Source of the DNA: Sphingomonas changnyeongensis
Lineage (GTDB): Bacteria > Pseudomonadota > Alphaproteobacteria > Sphingomonadales > Sphingomonadaceae
Direction: 5' to 3'
Assembly (NCBI RefSeq): GCF_009913435.1
Contig: NZ_CP047895.1
Span: 248,001-312,000, forward strand
Length of the DNA stretch: 64,000 nt
Of this stretch, positions 34,523 to 44,086 are shown in pieces; position 1 is the stretch's first letter; every line of letters begins with the position of its first letter. The position numbers and the translations under genes are program-made. A model generated the notes under the pieces. The model made no database searches, was not told the origin of the DNA, and saw only the letters and a list, made by a program, of their open reading frames with translations.

Positions 34523-37312
34523 ATGACCACTGTGCGCCACGTGCTGGCATCGGGCGATTTTCGCCAGGATTGGAGCAATGCCGGGCTGATCACCGCCGCC
34601 AATGACTGGTCGGGCGTGCCGAGCATCATGGGCTATCGCGGCGACGACATCGTGACCGCGACCGGGGTCGACCCGCGCACCATCACCGCCCCCACGACGT
34701 CGGAAGTGGTGGTCAATGTGGTCGCCAATCAGAGCAACCCGAGCGCGGGCAACCTGTCGGGCGGCGTGCTCGAGTTTGACGGCATCGCCAATCCGACCAT
34801 CGCGCTCAACGGATCGGGCACCGCCGATGCGCCGTCGATCGTGGTCTATCTGGATGCCACCGGACGCGAGAATATCCGCTTTCAGGCGAACATCCGCGAC
34901 CTCGACGCGACCGCCGACAATGCGATCCAGCAGGTCGCCGTGCAGTGGCGCACCGGCAATGGCAGCTGGTCGAACATCGCCTATATCGCCGACGCCACCC
35001 AGGCGAACAGCGCGACGCTGGTGACCGCGATCGACGTCACCCTGCCGGCGGGCGCGAACAATGCCGCCGACCTGCAGATCCGCGTCATCACCACCAATGC
35101 GGCGGGCAATGACGAGACGATCGGCATCGATGACATCGTGGTGTCGAGCGTCGCCGGCGGCCCCGACCTGACCCCGCCGACCCTTGCCGGGTTCGACCCG
35201 TCGGATCCCGATGACGGCGCAGTCGCCGTCGACCCGGCGGCCAATATCGTGCTGCGGTTCAGCGAGGCCGTGCAGGCCGGCCAGGGCAGCTTCACGCTTG
35301 CGAGCGGCAATGACGTGCGCGTGATCGCCGTCACCGACCCGCAGGTGACGATCAGCGGCAATACGGTGACGATCAACCCGATCGCCGATCTGATCGGCGG
35401 GCGCACCTATACGCTGACTGCACCCGCGGGCGTGCTCGCCGATCTGGCCGGCAACGCCTTTGCGGGCCTGCCGCAGGGCGCGCTCGACTTCACGACGCTC
35501 GGCACGCAGGCGGTGACGATCGGCGAGATCCAGGGCCTTGGCCATCAGAGCGGGTTCGTGAACACCCAGGTGCTCACCCAGGGCGTCGTCACCGCGATCG
35601 ACACCAACGGCTTCTACATCCAGTCGGCGATCGGGGCTTCGGACGGCGACGACCGCACGTCGGACGGGATTTTCGTGCTCACCGGCTCGGCGCCGACCGG
35701 CGTGGCGCGCGGCGACCTGATCGAGGTGCGGGCGACCGTCACCGAATTCCGTCCGGGCAATGACGCGCGCAACCTGACGATCACCCAGCTGGTGTCGCCG
35801 AGCTTCACCAAGCTGGGCACGGCGGCGTTCGAGACGGTGCTGATCGGCCAGGGCGGCCGCCAGGCGCCGACCGAGGTCATCGATGATGACGGGCTGACCT
35901 CCTATGATCCGACGACCGACGGCATCGATTTCTACGAGTCGCTCGAGGGCATGTATGTCACGATCGACAAGCCGCTCGTCGTGTCGAACACCAACAGCTT
36001 CGGCGAAACCTATGTCGTGGCGAGCGGCGGCGCGGGCGCGACCGGCGTGTCCGAGCGCGGCGGCATCACGATCAGCGAGGGCGATTACAATCCCGAGCGG
36101 CTGCAGCTCGACAATGACAATGGCCTGTTCGCCGGCTTCAACGACCTCTACACGGTCGGCGACCGGCTGAGCGATGTCAGCGGCATCATCAGCTATTCCT
36201 TCCAGTCCTATGAGCTGCTGGTGACCGAAGCGGTCGCGGTGACCGAGGATGTCGAGCTGGTTCGTGAGACGACCAACCTGCAGGAGCGGATCGACCGGGT
36301 GTCGGTTGCGACCTACAATATGGAAAACCTGTCGGCGGTCGACAGCGCGGACAAGATCTACTCGCTCGCCTCCGACATCGTTTTCAACCTCAATGCGCCC
36401 GACATCATCGCCGCGCAGGAAATCCAGGACGGCGACGGCGCAGGCACCGGCAGCAACCTGTCGGGCGTGCCGACGGCGCAGGCGCTGATCCAGGCGATCC
36501 TCGACATGGGCGGGCCGGAATATGCCTATGCCGAAATCGCGCCCTCGGCGGCGAACTCGACCGGCGGCGAACCCAATGGCAATATCCGCAACGGCTTCTT
36601 CTACGATCCGTCGCGGGTCACTTTGGTCGCCGGCTCGCTGCAGCTGATCAACGATCCGATCTACAGCGGCACCCGCCGGCCGCTCGTCGCCAGCTTTGAG
36701 TTCAACGGCGAAACGCTGACTTTGGTCAACGTCCACTCGACCTCGCGCGGCGGGTCCGACCCGCTGTTCGGGGCGAAGCAGCCGCCGGCCGATGCCGGCG
36801 ATGCCGCCCGCACCGCCCAGATGGCGGCGGTGCGCAGCTGGATCGATGCCAAGGTTGCGGCCGACCCGGCGGCCAAGATCGCCGTGCTCGGCGATTTCAA
36901 CGGCTTTGTCTGGGAAAACGCCATCAAGTCGCTGACCAATGGCGGGCTGATGCAGGACATGGCGACCGCGCTGCTCCCGGAGGAAGAGCGCTATTCCTAT
37001 GTGTTCGAGGGCAACAACCAGGCGCTCGACCATATCGTCGCCACGTCGAACCTGCTGGCGGGCGCGCAGTTCGACGCGGTGCAGATCAATGCCGATCTGC
37101 CCGCGGGCGTCCAGCTGTCGACCGACCACAACCCGCTGCTGGCACTGTTCCAGCTCGGGCCCACCGCCGAGACGATCTTCGCGCGCGAACTGGCATTCGA
37201 CAACCAGCCTGCCGGGCTGGCCCCGTCGTTCGATCAGGGGAGCGCGTTGTTCGGCCATGGCCCGGAGCGGCACATGTTCGCGCTCGGCCAGGAATGGTTC
37301 CAGCTGGCCTGA
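34523..37312 (+). CDS. Large predicted extracellular nuclease (lamin-tail/Ig-like region plus endonuclease/exonuclease/phosphatase domain)
   Basis: A 929-residue protein. Residues about 1-215 form a beta-rich domain. An Ig-like segment starting PPTLAGFDPSDPDDGAVAV covers about 220-330. An OB-fold-like nucleic-acid-binding region follows to about 590 (TIGEIQGLGHQS, GFYIQS). The C-terminal EEP nuclease domain begins VATYNMENL and contains DIIAAQEIQD, NVHSTSRGG, LGDFNGFVWE and STDHNPLLALF, including the catalytic acidic and histidine residues. There is no signal peptide and no RTX nonapeptide repeat, so type I-like secretion is inferred. AGGGGG lies five bases before the ATG. Confidence 0.82.
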   Translation: MTTVRHVLASGDFRQDWSNAGLITAANDWSGVPSIMGYRGDDIVTATGVDPRTITAPTTSEVVVNVVANQSNPSAGNLSGGVLEFDGIANPTIALNGSGTADAPSIVVYLDATGRENIRFQANIRDLDATADNAIQQVAVQWRTGNGSWSNIAYIADATQANSATLVTAIDVTLPAGANNAADLQIRVITTNAAGNDETIGIDDIVVSSVAGGPDLTPPTLAGFDPSDPDDGAVAVDPAANIVLRFSEAVQAGQGSFTLASGNDVRVIAVTDPQVTISGNTVTINPIADLIGGRTYTLTAPAGVLADLAGNAFAGLPQGALDFTTLGTQAVTIGEIQGLGHQSGFVNTQVLTQGVVTAIDTNGFYIQSAIGASDGDDRTSDGIFVLTGSAPTGVARGDLIEVRATVTEFRPGNDARNLTITQLVSPSFTKLGTAAFETVLIGQGGRQAPTEVIDDDGLTSYDPTTDGIDFYESLEGMYVTIDKPLVVSNTNSFGETYVVASGGAGATGVSERGGITISEGDYNPERLQLDNDNGLFAGFNDLYTVGDRLSDVSGIISYSFQSYELLVTEAVAVTEDVELVRETTNLQERIDRVSVATYNMENLSAVDSADKIYSLASDIVFNLNAPDIIAAQEIQDGDGAGTGSNLSGVPTAQALIQAILDMGGPEYAYAEIAPSAANSTGGEPNGNIRNGFFYDPSRVTLVAGSLQLINDPIYSGTRRPLVASFEFNGETLTLVNVHSTSRGGSDPLFGAKQPPADAGDAARTAQMAAVRSWIDAKVAADPAAKIAVLGDFNGFVWENAIKSLTNGGLMQDMATALLPEEERYSYVFEGNNQALDHIVATSNLLAGAQFDAVQINADLPAGVQLSTDHNPLLALFQLGPTAETIFARELAFDNQPAGLAPSFDQGSALFGHGPERHMFALGQEWFQLA

Positions 37313-37327
37313 GCCGGGCCTCCACAG

Positions 37328-37358
37328 TCTGGGGCCGCACCGGGCGGTGCGGCCCCAG
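37328..37358 (+). terminator. Strong hairpin after the nuclease gene
   Basis: A 13-bp perfect GC stem (CTGGGGCCGCACC/GGTGCGGCCCCAG) with a four-base loop, 15 bases after the stop, and closing T-A pair outside. No U-tract follows, so it may be Rho-assisted or may stabilise the mRNA. Confidence 0.5.
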
Positions 37359-37540
37359 ATCCGGCCTACCCCGCCTGCGATGTGCAACATTGTTATAGGC
37401 GAACGCCGCTTTTCGTGTCACTTTAACCTATTAAAGGGCGGGAGACGCACGGTCATTTCGGCAGCAGTCAGAGAGTCTGCGGCGGGATAAACCGGGCCAC
37501 CGGGGCCATAACGGCCTTGAGAGACGCAAGAGGGCTGTGA

Positions 37541-39079
37541 ATGGCGGAGGCGAACGGCGCGGCCCGGGACGAGCGCCGGATCATCGAGGAAACGCTGGCC
37601 GAGGCCGTCACGACAGCGGGCTTCGGGACGTTCGACATCGATCTGCGGTCGCGGTGCATCCGGCTGTCGTCGGGCACCGAAGAGAGCCTGGGCTACCCGT
37701 CCGGGACGGTCGCCAATCTCAGCCAGTTCATCCGACTGATCCATCCGGAAGACGTTGGCCATGTCCGCAAACTGGTCACGACCGCCGAGGCCGCGCGGCT
37801 CGCCAAGATCGATATCGTCTACCGGCTGCAGATGCGCGGCGGCGAATACCGGATCATGCGCGGCGTCGCCCGCTGCCTTTACGGCGATGACGGGTGCATC
37901 GCGCGGCTGTTCGGGCGCAACACCGACCTGACCGGGCTGAGCCAGGGGCGCGTCGCCACCCGCCGGTCGCAGCTGCGCGCGCTGCTGAACGCGGTTCCCG
38001 ACGCGATGCTGATCGTCGACAAATCGGGCACGATCGAAAGCTTCAACCGCTCGGCCGAACAGGCCTTTGGCTACAGCGCCGAACAGGCGATGGGCCAGAA
38101 TCTGTCGATGCTCGCCCCGCGCGAGGTGCTGGGCGCGGACGAGCTGGCCTTTGGCCGGTTCGTGCGCTCGGGCAATCGCGGCCAGCCCGCGCCGCCGCTG
38201 ATCATGCGCGGCCGCCATGCCGACGGGCGCGAAATCCCGATCGAGGTCCGGGTCGAAACCGTCTCTGCCGGCGACGAGCCGCTTTACGCGGTGTCGATGC
38301 GCGACATCTCCGAACGGCTGGCAGCGGAGGAAAGGCTGCGCACGCTCAATGACGAGCTTGCGCATGCGATGCGCGTCAATGCCATGGGGGAAATGGCGGC
38401 CGACATCGCCCATGAACTGAACCAGCCGCTCGCCGCTTTGTCCAACTATCTGGAAGCCGCGCGACTGCTGCTGGGCCGGGAAACGCTCAGCGATCCGCGC
38501 CCGGTGGAGATGATCGAAGCGGCGGTCAAGCAGGCGATCCGTGCAGGCACGATCATCCGCCGCATCCGCAAGTTCGTGACGCGCGGCGAAGTCGATATCC
38601 GCATCGAACCGGTCGAGGAAACGGTGCGCGATGCGGTGAACCTCGTCTTTGTCGGGCGCGCGCAATATGATGTGCGCGTCAATCTGGCCTTTGACCGCCA
38701 GGCGACCTTCATGATGGCCGACCGCGTTCAGGTGCAGCAGGTGATCGTCAACCTGATGCGCAACGCGATCGACGCGCTGCAACAGGTGGGGCCGGACAAT
38801 CGCAACATCCTCGTCAAGGCGGGCAAGGCCGGCGATATGGTCGAGATCAGCGTGATCGACACCGGCCCGGGTATTTCCGAAGACGTGGTTGACCGGCTAT
38901 ACCAGCCTTTCCGCTCCACAAAGGGGGGAGGCGGCATGGGGGTTGGCTTGACGATCAGTCGCAGGATCGTCGAGGCGCATGGCGGGCGCATCTGGGCGGA
39001 AAACCGCGCAGAAGGCGGCGCCTGCTTCCGGTTCACCGTGCCGGCGCTCGAAGAACAAGACGGAGATCCCGACCCTTGA
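37541..39079 (+). CDS. FixL-like PAS histidine kinase
   Basis: A 512-residue cytoplasmic kinase with two PAS domains (about residues 20-130 and 145-265), HisKA with ADIAHELNQPLAALSN, and HATPase with VNLMRNAIDAL, DTGPGISEDVV and GGGMGVGLTISRRI. It shares FixL's overall layout and lies next to a FixJ-like regulator. However, the second PAS domain (LAPREVLGADELAFGRFV) lacks the haem-ligand histidine of FixL at the expected place, so oxygen sensing through haem is unlikely. The stop overlaps the regulator start (TGATG). Confidence 0.85.
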   Translation: MAEANGAARDERRIIEETLAEAVTTAGFGTFDIDLRSRCIRLSSGTEESLGYPSGTVANLSQFIRLIHPEDVGHVRKLVTTAEAARLAKIDIVYRLQMRGGEYRIMRGVARCLYGDDGCIARLFGRNTDLTGLSQGRVATRRSQLRALLNAVPDAMLIVDKSGTIESFNRSAEQAFGYSAEQAMGQNLSMLAPREVLGADELAFGRFVRSGNRGQPAPPLIMRGRHADGREIPIEVRVETVSAGDEPLYAVSMRDISERLAAEERLRTLNDELAHAMRVNAMGEMAADIAHELNQPLAALSNYLEAARLLLGRETLSDPRPVEMIEAAVKQAIRAGTIIRRIRKFVTRGEVDIRIEPVEETVRDAVNLVFVGRAQYDVRVNLAFDRQATFMMADRVQVQQVIVNLMRNAIDALQQVGPDNRNILVKAGKAGDMVEISVIDTGPGISEDVVDRLYQPFRSTKGGGGMGVGLTISRRIVEAHGGRIWAENRAEGGACFRFTVPALEEQDGDPDP

Positions 39080-39690
39080 TGCGTTCGATCTACATCATCG
39101 ATGACGATGACGAACTCCGCATTTCGCTGCACCGGCTGCTCAGCCTGCGCTCGGATGTCGTGATCCGCAGCTTCGCCTCGGGCGACGCCTTTCTGGGCGG
39201 CGCGGACGAGCTGGATCCCGGTGTGCTGCTGCTCGACATGAACATGCCCGGATCCTCGGGCTTTGATGTGCTGCGCGCGATCCGCGACCAGCAACGCTTT
39301 CTGGCGATCATCCTGACCGGCCAGGGCAGCATCGAGGTCGCGACCAAGTCGATGAAGGCGGGCGCGTTCGATTTCCTCGAAAAGCCCTATAACTACCAGG
39401 CGCTGACCGAGGTGATGGAAGGCGCATTCGAAAAGCTGGAGCAGGAAAGCGCCGCCGCCGCGCGGGTCGAACAGGCCCGCCAGCTGGTCAGCCAGCTGTC
39501 GGCGCGCGAGACTGACGTGCTCAAGGGCCTGATCGAAGGCCATGCCAACAAGGTCATCGCCCATGACCTGCAGATCAGCCCGCGCACGGTCGAGATCTAC
39601 CGCGCCAATCTGATGGCCAAGCTCAAGGTGCGCAGCCTGTCCGAAGCGCTCAAGATCGCCTTCGCCGCCGGGCTGTTCCCGCAGGACTGA
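39079..39690 (+). CDS. FixJ-like response regulator with LuxR-type output
   Basis: A 203-residue regulator. The receiver has the acidic cluster IIDDDDEL, phospho-acceptor Asp53 in LLDMNMPGSSG, and KPYNYQAL with the switch lysine. A LuxR-type helix-turn-helix follows: LSARETDVLKGLIEGHANKV and ISPRTVEIYRANLMAKL. Its ATG overlaps the kinase stop by one base, preferred over a TTG three bases earlier. It is convergent with nothing; the chemotaxis gene follows 204 bases on. Targets unknown. Confidence 0.9.
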   Translation: MRSIYIIDDDDELRISLHRLLSLRSDVVIRSFASGDAFLGGADELDPGVLLLDMNMPGSSGFDVLRAIRDQQRFLAIILTGQGSIEVATKSMKAGAFDFLEKPYNYQALTEVMEGAFEKLEQESAAAARVEQARQLVSQLSARETDVLKGLIEGHANKVIAHDLQISPRTVEIYRANLMAKLKVRSLSEALKIAFAAGLFPQD

Positions 39691-39783
39691 ACGAGGCGCG
39701 CGGCGGGGCGGGCCGCCGCGCGCCCCTTCCCCCCATGGCGGCCGGAATCTGCGCGCCGTGCGAACCGCCGATCCGATGCCGTT

Positions 39784-39790
39784 CTATAAT
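39784..39790 (+). promoter_or_regulatory. CTATAAT element upstream of the chemotaxis receptor
   Basis: TCTATAAT lies 105 bases before the receptor start. It matches the element seen at the flgE, fliL and other flagellar promoters, and resembles a sigma-70 -10 hexamer in an otherwise GC-rich region. Confidence 0.4.
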
Positions 39791-39894
39791 GAGCGGAGGT
39801 GCGTCCGGGCGATGGCGCGGCCCCGCCATGCCATGGCGCGCAGCGGTCAACATGCCGTCGGCCCGGCCGGATACGGAGCGGGATCGTCACGGCC

Positions 39895-41604
39895 ATGCAG
39901 AAAATCGACCTTGAAACCATCCGCCTGATGGGCGTGAAAACGCTGACAGGGCTGATCCTGCTGCTCACGCTGATCACCGCCGGGGCGGCGCTGGCCATCG
40001 GCGGCAAATGGATCGCCGCCCTGCTTGCCGTCGCGCTGGCCATCTATCCGCTACTGGCCGCCCAGGCCGGCCGGACCGACGACCAGACCCGGATCGCGCT
40101 TGGCCTGACCGCCCCCGTCTATCCCGCGCTGCTGCTCTATGTCTTTGAAGGCTATGCGTGGCAGACCGACATCCACATGCTGTTCTTCGCCGTGCTCGCG
40201 ACCACCGCGATGCTGTGCGACTGGCGGACGATCATCGCCGCGACACTGGTTGTCGCCGTGCATCATCTGGTGCTCGGCATGGCGATGCCGGGCTGGGTGT
40301 TTGCCGGCGGCGGCGGGGTGATGCGCGTGCTGCTCCATGCTGTGATCCTGCTCGTCGAAACCGGCTTTCTGGTGATGACGGCCGAACAGCTGACCCGGCT
40401 GGTCGCCCATGTCGGCGAGGAAAACACCAAGCGCGCCGCCATCGAGCGCGAGGCAGCAGCGCAGCGCGAACAGGAAGCCGCGCATCAGGAGACCATCCTT
40501 GTCTCGCTGCAGCAGGGGCTGGCGGCGCTGCGTGAGGGCGATCTGACCGCAACGCTCGATCGCGATTTCCCGGGTGCCTATGCGCGCATCCGCACCGATT
40601 TCAACGGCGCGCTCGCCAGCCTTGAACAGCTGGTCGGGTCGCTGGCCGAGACGATCCGCGCGATCCGGCGTGAAGCCAACGACATCAGCCAGGCCTCCGA
40701 AAATCTCGCCCGGCGGACGGAAAGCAACGCCGCCAGCCTTGAGCAGACCGCCGCCGGCATCGCGCGGATGGACGACCGGCTGAAGGCCACCGCCGGGGCC
40801 GCCGAGCGCACGGTCAAGCGTGCCGACCAGACGCTGGCCACCGTGGGCGATGGCCGCGCGGTCGCCGACGAGGCGGTGCAGGCGATGACCCGCGTCGCCG
40901 ACAGCGCCAAGGGCATCGACAGCGTGATCGAAGGCCTCGACAAGATCGCCTTCCAGACCCGCGTTCTGGCGATGAACGCGGCGGTCGAAGCGGGCCGCGC
41001 GGGCGAGGCGGGACGCGGCTTTGCCGTCGTCGCCGATCTCGTCTCCGCGCTCGCGATGCGCGCCGAGGAGGAGGCGAAGCGCGCGCGTGACCAGCTGACC
41101 GTCACCCAGACCGATATCGGCACCGCCGTCGGCGCGGTCGAGCGGGTGGACAATGCGCTTGCCAACATCTCGACCGACGTGACCGCCGTGTTCGGCCTGC
41201 TGAGCGAGATCGCGACCGACAACCAGTCCCAGGCATCCGCCATCACCGAAATCAACGCTGCGATCGGCGCGATGGATCAGGCGACCCAGCAGAACGCCGC
41301 GATGGTCGAGCAGACCTCGGCCGCCGCGCGCAACCTGACCTCGGAAATCGACTCGCTCGCCACCCAGGCCGCGCGCTTCCGCACCCATGGCGGTGCCGGC
41401 GGCCCGGCAGCCGAAGCATCGTCCCGCCCCCGGCCGGCCGCCGCCGAAGCCCAGCCGCGCCCGGCGCACCGGCCATCACCGGCCACCCCGCGCCCCGGTG
41501 ATTTCGGCGCGCCGATCAAGCAGCTGCCCAGCGATGCGATCGCAGCGCTGCGCAGGCCCGACTCCGGCAATGACGGTGGCGGCGACGACTGGACGAGCTT
41601 CTGA
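39895..41604 (+). CDS. Methyl-accepting chemotaxis protein, six-helix membrane sensor
   Basis: A 569-residue receptor. About six membrane helices fill residues 15-165 with almost no periplasmic loop, so it probably senses a membrane or cytoplasmic cue. A HAMP-like region (about 195-245) follows, then the cytoplasmic signalling domain with the hairpin tip MNAAVEAGRAGEAGRGFAVV. The C-terminus ends GGDDWTSF, similar to the xWxxF pentapeptide that tethers CheR and CheB. No che genes are seen nearby. ATG 39895 is used. Confidence 0.87.
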   Translation: MQKIDLETIRLMGVKTLTGLILLLTLITAGAALAIGGKWIAALLAVALAIYPLLAAQAGRTDDQTRIALGLTAPVYPALLLYVFEGYAWQTDIHMLFFAVLATTAMLCDWRTIIAATLVVAVHHLVLGMAMPGWVFAGGGGVMRVLLHAVILLVETGFLVMTAEQLTRLVAHVGEENTKRAAIEREAAAQREQEAAHQETILVSLQQGLAALREGDLTATLDRDFPGAYARIRTDFNGALASLEQLVGSLAETIRAIRREANDISQASENLARRTESNAASLEQTAAGIARMDDRLKATAGAAERTVKRADQTLATVGDGRAVADEAVQAMTRVADSAKGIDSVIEGLDKIAFQTRVLAMNAAVEAGRAGEAGRGFAVVADLVSALAMRAEEEAKRARDQLTVTQTDIGTAVGAVERVDNALANISTDVTAVFGLLSEIATDNQSQASAITEINAAIGAMDQATQQNAAMVEQTSAAARNLTSEIDSLATQAARFRTHGGAGGPAAEASSRPRPAAAEAQPRPAHRPSPATPRPGDFGAPIKQLPSDAIAALRRPDSGNDGGGDDWTSF

Positions 41605-41613
41605 TCCGGCGGG

Positions 41614-42810
41614 TCAGGGAAAGATCACGGCAAGCACCGCCGCCAGCCGGGCAGGATCGGTGCCGTCAAGCGCCAGATCGAGCGGTGGATTGAGGCTGTG
41701 GCCCCGCATCGCCCCGGCCAGATCATAGCTGGTCTGCAGAAGGCGATAGCCGTCATCCTCGCGCAGCACGGCCAGCCCCGCCCCGAACGGATAGGCATCG
41801 GGATCGACGATCAACACGCCGTGGCCGGGCAAACCTGCGCCCAGCGAGGGGCGGCATGCCCTGAGGCCAAAGGCGCGCGGCCCGGCATGGCGCGGCGCTT
41901 CGACCAGCGCGCCGGGGACGATCACCGGATCGATCAGCCCGTCGGCACGCGGCGCCCCGAACACCGGCACCAGCCGAATCGTGGCGAATGACGGCGGTGG
42001 CGGCGCGGGAAGCGGCGGCGGGGCAATGGCGCGCCGCCGAACATGCGGTTCGGGAGAGGCCGGGATGCGGTCCGTGCCTGCGGTCGAACCGCCATTTCCG
42101 CCAGCATAGGGGCCGGGTGCCGCAGCGCCGCCCAGTTCAGCGACAAGTGCTGCAATCCGCGCGCGCATGCGTGCACGCCGTGCCTCGGGATCCCCGAAGC
42201 CGACCAGCGCGGCATCGAGCGCGCCCGCGCGATACTGGGCCTCGACCAGGGCGCGCAGCTCGCCCTCGTCGCGCACCGTCATCAACCGGCACAGCGCGCC
42301 GACCGTGGCGGCGTTCCAGCGATCAAGCGTCTTGTGGGCGTTTTCGATCCGCGACAGGATCACGGGCGCGATCCCGTAATCGCGGTCGAGCACGGCCACG
42401 GTCAGCGCACGGTCCCCGGCGCGGCGCGTGCGCACGGCGGCGGCAAGCTTGACCGCAAACCCCTCCTCCGCGGCATCGAACGCACCGCCATCCTGAAACG
42501 GCTCTGCCCAGCGGGCGATGTCGAAATCCGGTGCATCGATATCGATCAGCAGATCGACCGCCTCGACGCCGATCGCAGCGGCGATGGCGCGCAGTTCATC
42601 CGCGCGCGCGACCACTTCCCCGCGTTCGATCTTGGACAGGCGGATATAGGGAATGGCCGGCAGCCGCGCGGACAGCGCGAGCAGCTTCGACTGGCCATGG
42701 GTGCGCCGCAAATCGCGGATACGATTGGGGAAAACGACAAGGCGGTGCGGATCGACCCGGATCGCGCAGGGCTCCGCCCCGCCCCCGGACGCACTCTCGT
42801 CCCGCCGCAT
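41614..42810 (-). CDS. Helix-turn-helix regulator with a duplicated XRE-like region and an S24-like C-terminal domain
   Basis: A 398-residue protein. Residues about 30-90 form an XRE-like helix-turn-helix (LSKIERGEVVARADELRAI). A second, diverged copy is at about 120-185, with PVILSRIENAHKTL. After a proline-rich linker, the C-terminal part resembles LexA/CI-type S24 domains (GLPGHGVLIVDPDAY). The S24 catalytic serine-lysine pair is not evident, so autocleavage is doubtful. It is next to the sigma factor gene and the flagellar cluster. Function is not established. Confidence 0.6.
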   Translation of the reverse strand: MRRDESASGGGAEPCAIRVDPHRLVVFPNRIRDLRRTHGQSKLLALSARLPAIPYIRLSKIERGEVVARADELRAIAAAIGVEAVDLLIDIDAPDFDIARWAEPFQDGGAFDAAEEGFAVKLAAAVRTRRAGDRALTVAVLDRDYGIAPVILSRIENAHKTLDRWNAATVGALCRLMTVRDEGELRALVEAQYRAGALDAALVGFGDPEARRARMRARIAALVAELGGAAAPGPYAGGNGGSTAGTDRIPASPEPHVRRRAIAPPPLPAPPPPSFATIRLVPVFGAPRADGLIDPVIVPGALVEAPRHAGPRAFGLRACRPSLGAGLPGHGVLIVDPDAYPFGAGLAVLREDDGYRLLQTSYDLAGAMRGHSLNPPLDLALDGTDPARLAAVLAVIFP

Positions 42811-42978
42811 GCCAGCCAATCCCCCCTTTTATTGGCTTGCGAACCTATATTTATGACAGGCTGGCGTCTAGGATCGTGCCGGGGAAACTGTGTCCGATTT
42901 TGCAACACCGCCCGACCATGCGGTCCGGCGGCGGGTCCCGGTCAACATTGCGGACAATCCGGGCCTGGAATGACAGGT

Positions 42979-43007
42979 CCCATCCCCGCGGGAGATGCGG
43001 GGATGGG
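42979..43007 (-). terminator. Hairpin after the sigma factor gene
   Basis: An 11-bp perfect stem (CCCATCCCCGC/GCGGGGATGGG) with a seven-base loop, 47 bases past the sigma factor stop. No U-tract follows on the minus strand. Confidence 0.4.
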
Positions 43008-43054
43008 TCCGGGGCGGCGGGCGGTCAGCCCGGCGGATGGGATGAGAGGAACGG

Positions 43055-44086
43055 TCAGGCCGCGATGCCGACCGACGCCGGGCCAGCGGGCCGGGGCGGC
43101 AGCGTGCCGCCCAGATCGCCGATCGCATCAACAGCACGGACGCGCAGCGCCAGATTGTGCGGCGCATTGGGATCGGGCAGCAGCGGCTGGGCGGCGGTGC
43201 GCGGCGCGCGCTTGGCCGGCGCACCCACCGAGCCATATTCGGCCATCAGGCGGAAACGCGGCTGCTGCGCGGCCAGATCGGCGATGGTGCGGGTGGCGCG
43301 CTTGCTGATCTGGCGGACGCGCTCCTTGGTGATGCCGGCATCGACATCCAGTTCGTCGCTGCCGTCACCGAACACGCGGCGCTCAAGGATCTCGCGGTCG
43401 CGGGCCAGCTTCTGGTCGAGCTTGGCGACTTCGGTCGGGTCGATGCCTGCCAGCGCGTTCTTGAACCGCGGCCCTTCGCTGCGCGCCTTGGCGAGCGCCC
43501 GCTTGGGCTGCTGACGGCGCAGCTGCTCGATGCCGGCGGCGCGGCCGGACCGGACAAACTCGTCGAGCAGGCTCGCCGTTGCGGCGCGGGCCAGATAGTC
43601 CGACGCGGCGGATTCGGTCAGCGCCAGCGCCTCTTCGTCGACGATGATTGCTTCCAGCGTGGTTTCCTCGCCCTCGGCACCGGTCGCGGAGGCATGGAGC
43701 GAAATCGTCGTCGCCTCGACCTTCTTGGCCGACGGCCGCTGGTCGGTCATCAGGCGGAAGCGCAGGCTCTGCAGCTCGCCGCGGATCTGCCAGTTCACGA
43801 AGGTGGTGAACTGCGCCTTTTCCGGCTCATAGGCCTGGATGGCGCGGTGCACGGCAATCGCGCAGCACTGTTCGGCATCGTCCCAGTGCGCGGTCAGCCC
43901 GTACTGGCGGATGAAATGGCGGATGCGCGGCGCGATCAGCTTCAGGATGCGCATGAACGCGCGGTCGACATTGGCGCGCTGGCGAGCGGTCTGCCGCTCT
44001 TCGCCCTTGGGCGTGTTTTCCAGAACGATGGCAACAGCTTCTTCGAGCGCGATGGTCGTCTTCGACATGAGATTTGGAACCCCCAT
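43055..44086 (-). CDS. Sigma-70-family RNA polymerase sigma factor
   Basis: A 343-residue sigma factor. Region 2 is seen in AEQCCAIAVHRAIQAYEPEK and FTTFVNWQIRGELQSLRFR. Region 4 ends in ITKERVRQISKRATRTIADL, a recognition helix. A spacer rich in alanine and acidic residues separates them, and a C-terminal tail of about 60 residues follows. No canonical RpoD, RpoH or FliA identity is assigned. The position at the edge of the flagellar cluster suggests it may drive flagellar genes. Starts at 44086 or 44068 are both possible. Confidence 0.78.
   Translation of the reverse strand: MGVPNLMSKTTIALEEAVAIVLENTPKGEERQTARQRANVDRAFMRILKLIAPRIRHFIRQYGLTAHWDDAEQCCAIAVHRAIQAYEPEKAQFTTFVNWQIRGELQSLRFRLMTDQRPSAKKVEATTISLHASATGAEGEETTLEAIIVDEEALALTESAASDYLARAATASLLDEFVRSGRAAGIEQLRRQQPKRALAKARSEGPRFKNALAGIDPTEVAKLDQKLARDREILERRVFGDGSDELDVDAGITKERVRQISKRATRTIADLAAQQPRFRLMAEYGSVGAPAKRAPRTAAQPLLPDPNAPHNLALRVRAVDAIGDLGGTLPPRPAGPASVGIAA

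Noticed and set aside
34523..37312. RTX toxin-type repeats in the extracellular nuclease
   Set aside because: No GGxGxD nonapeptide arrays are present.
34235..37390. Minus-strand open frame of 1051 codons opposite the extracellular nuclease
   Set aside because: It is a shadow of the nuclease gene, with no family features.
37541..39079. True oxygen-sensing FixL
   Set aside because: The PAS domain lacks the haem-ligand histidine at the expected position and no nitrogen-fixation genes adjoin.
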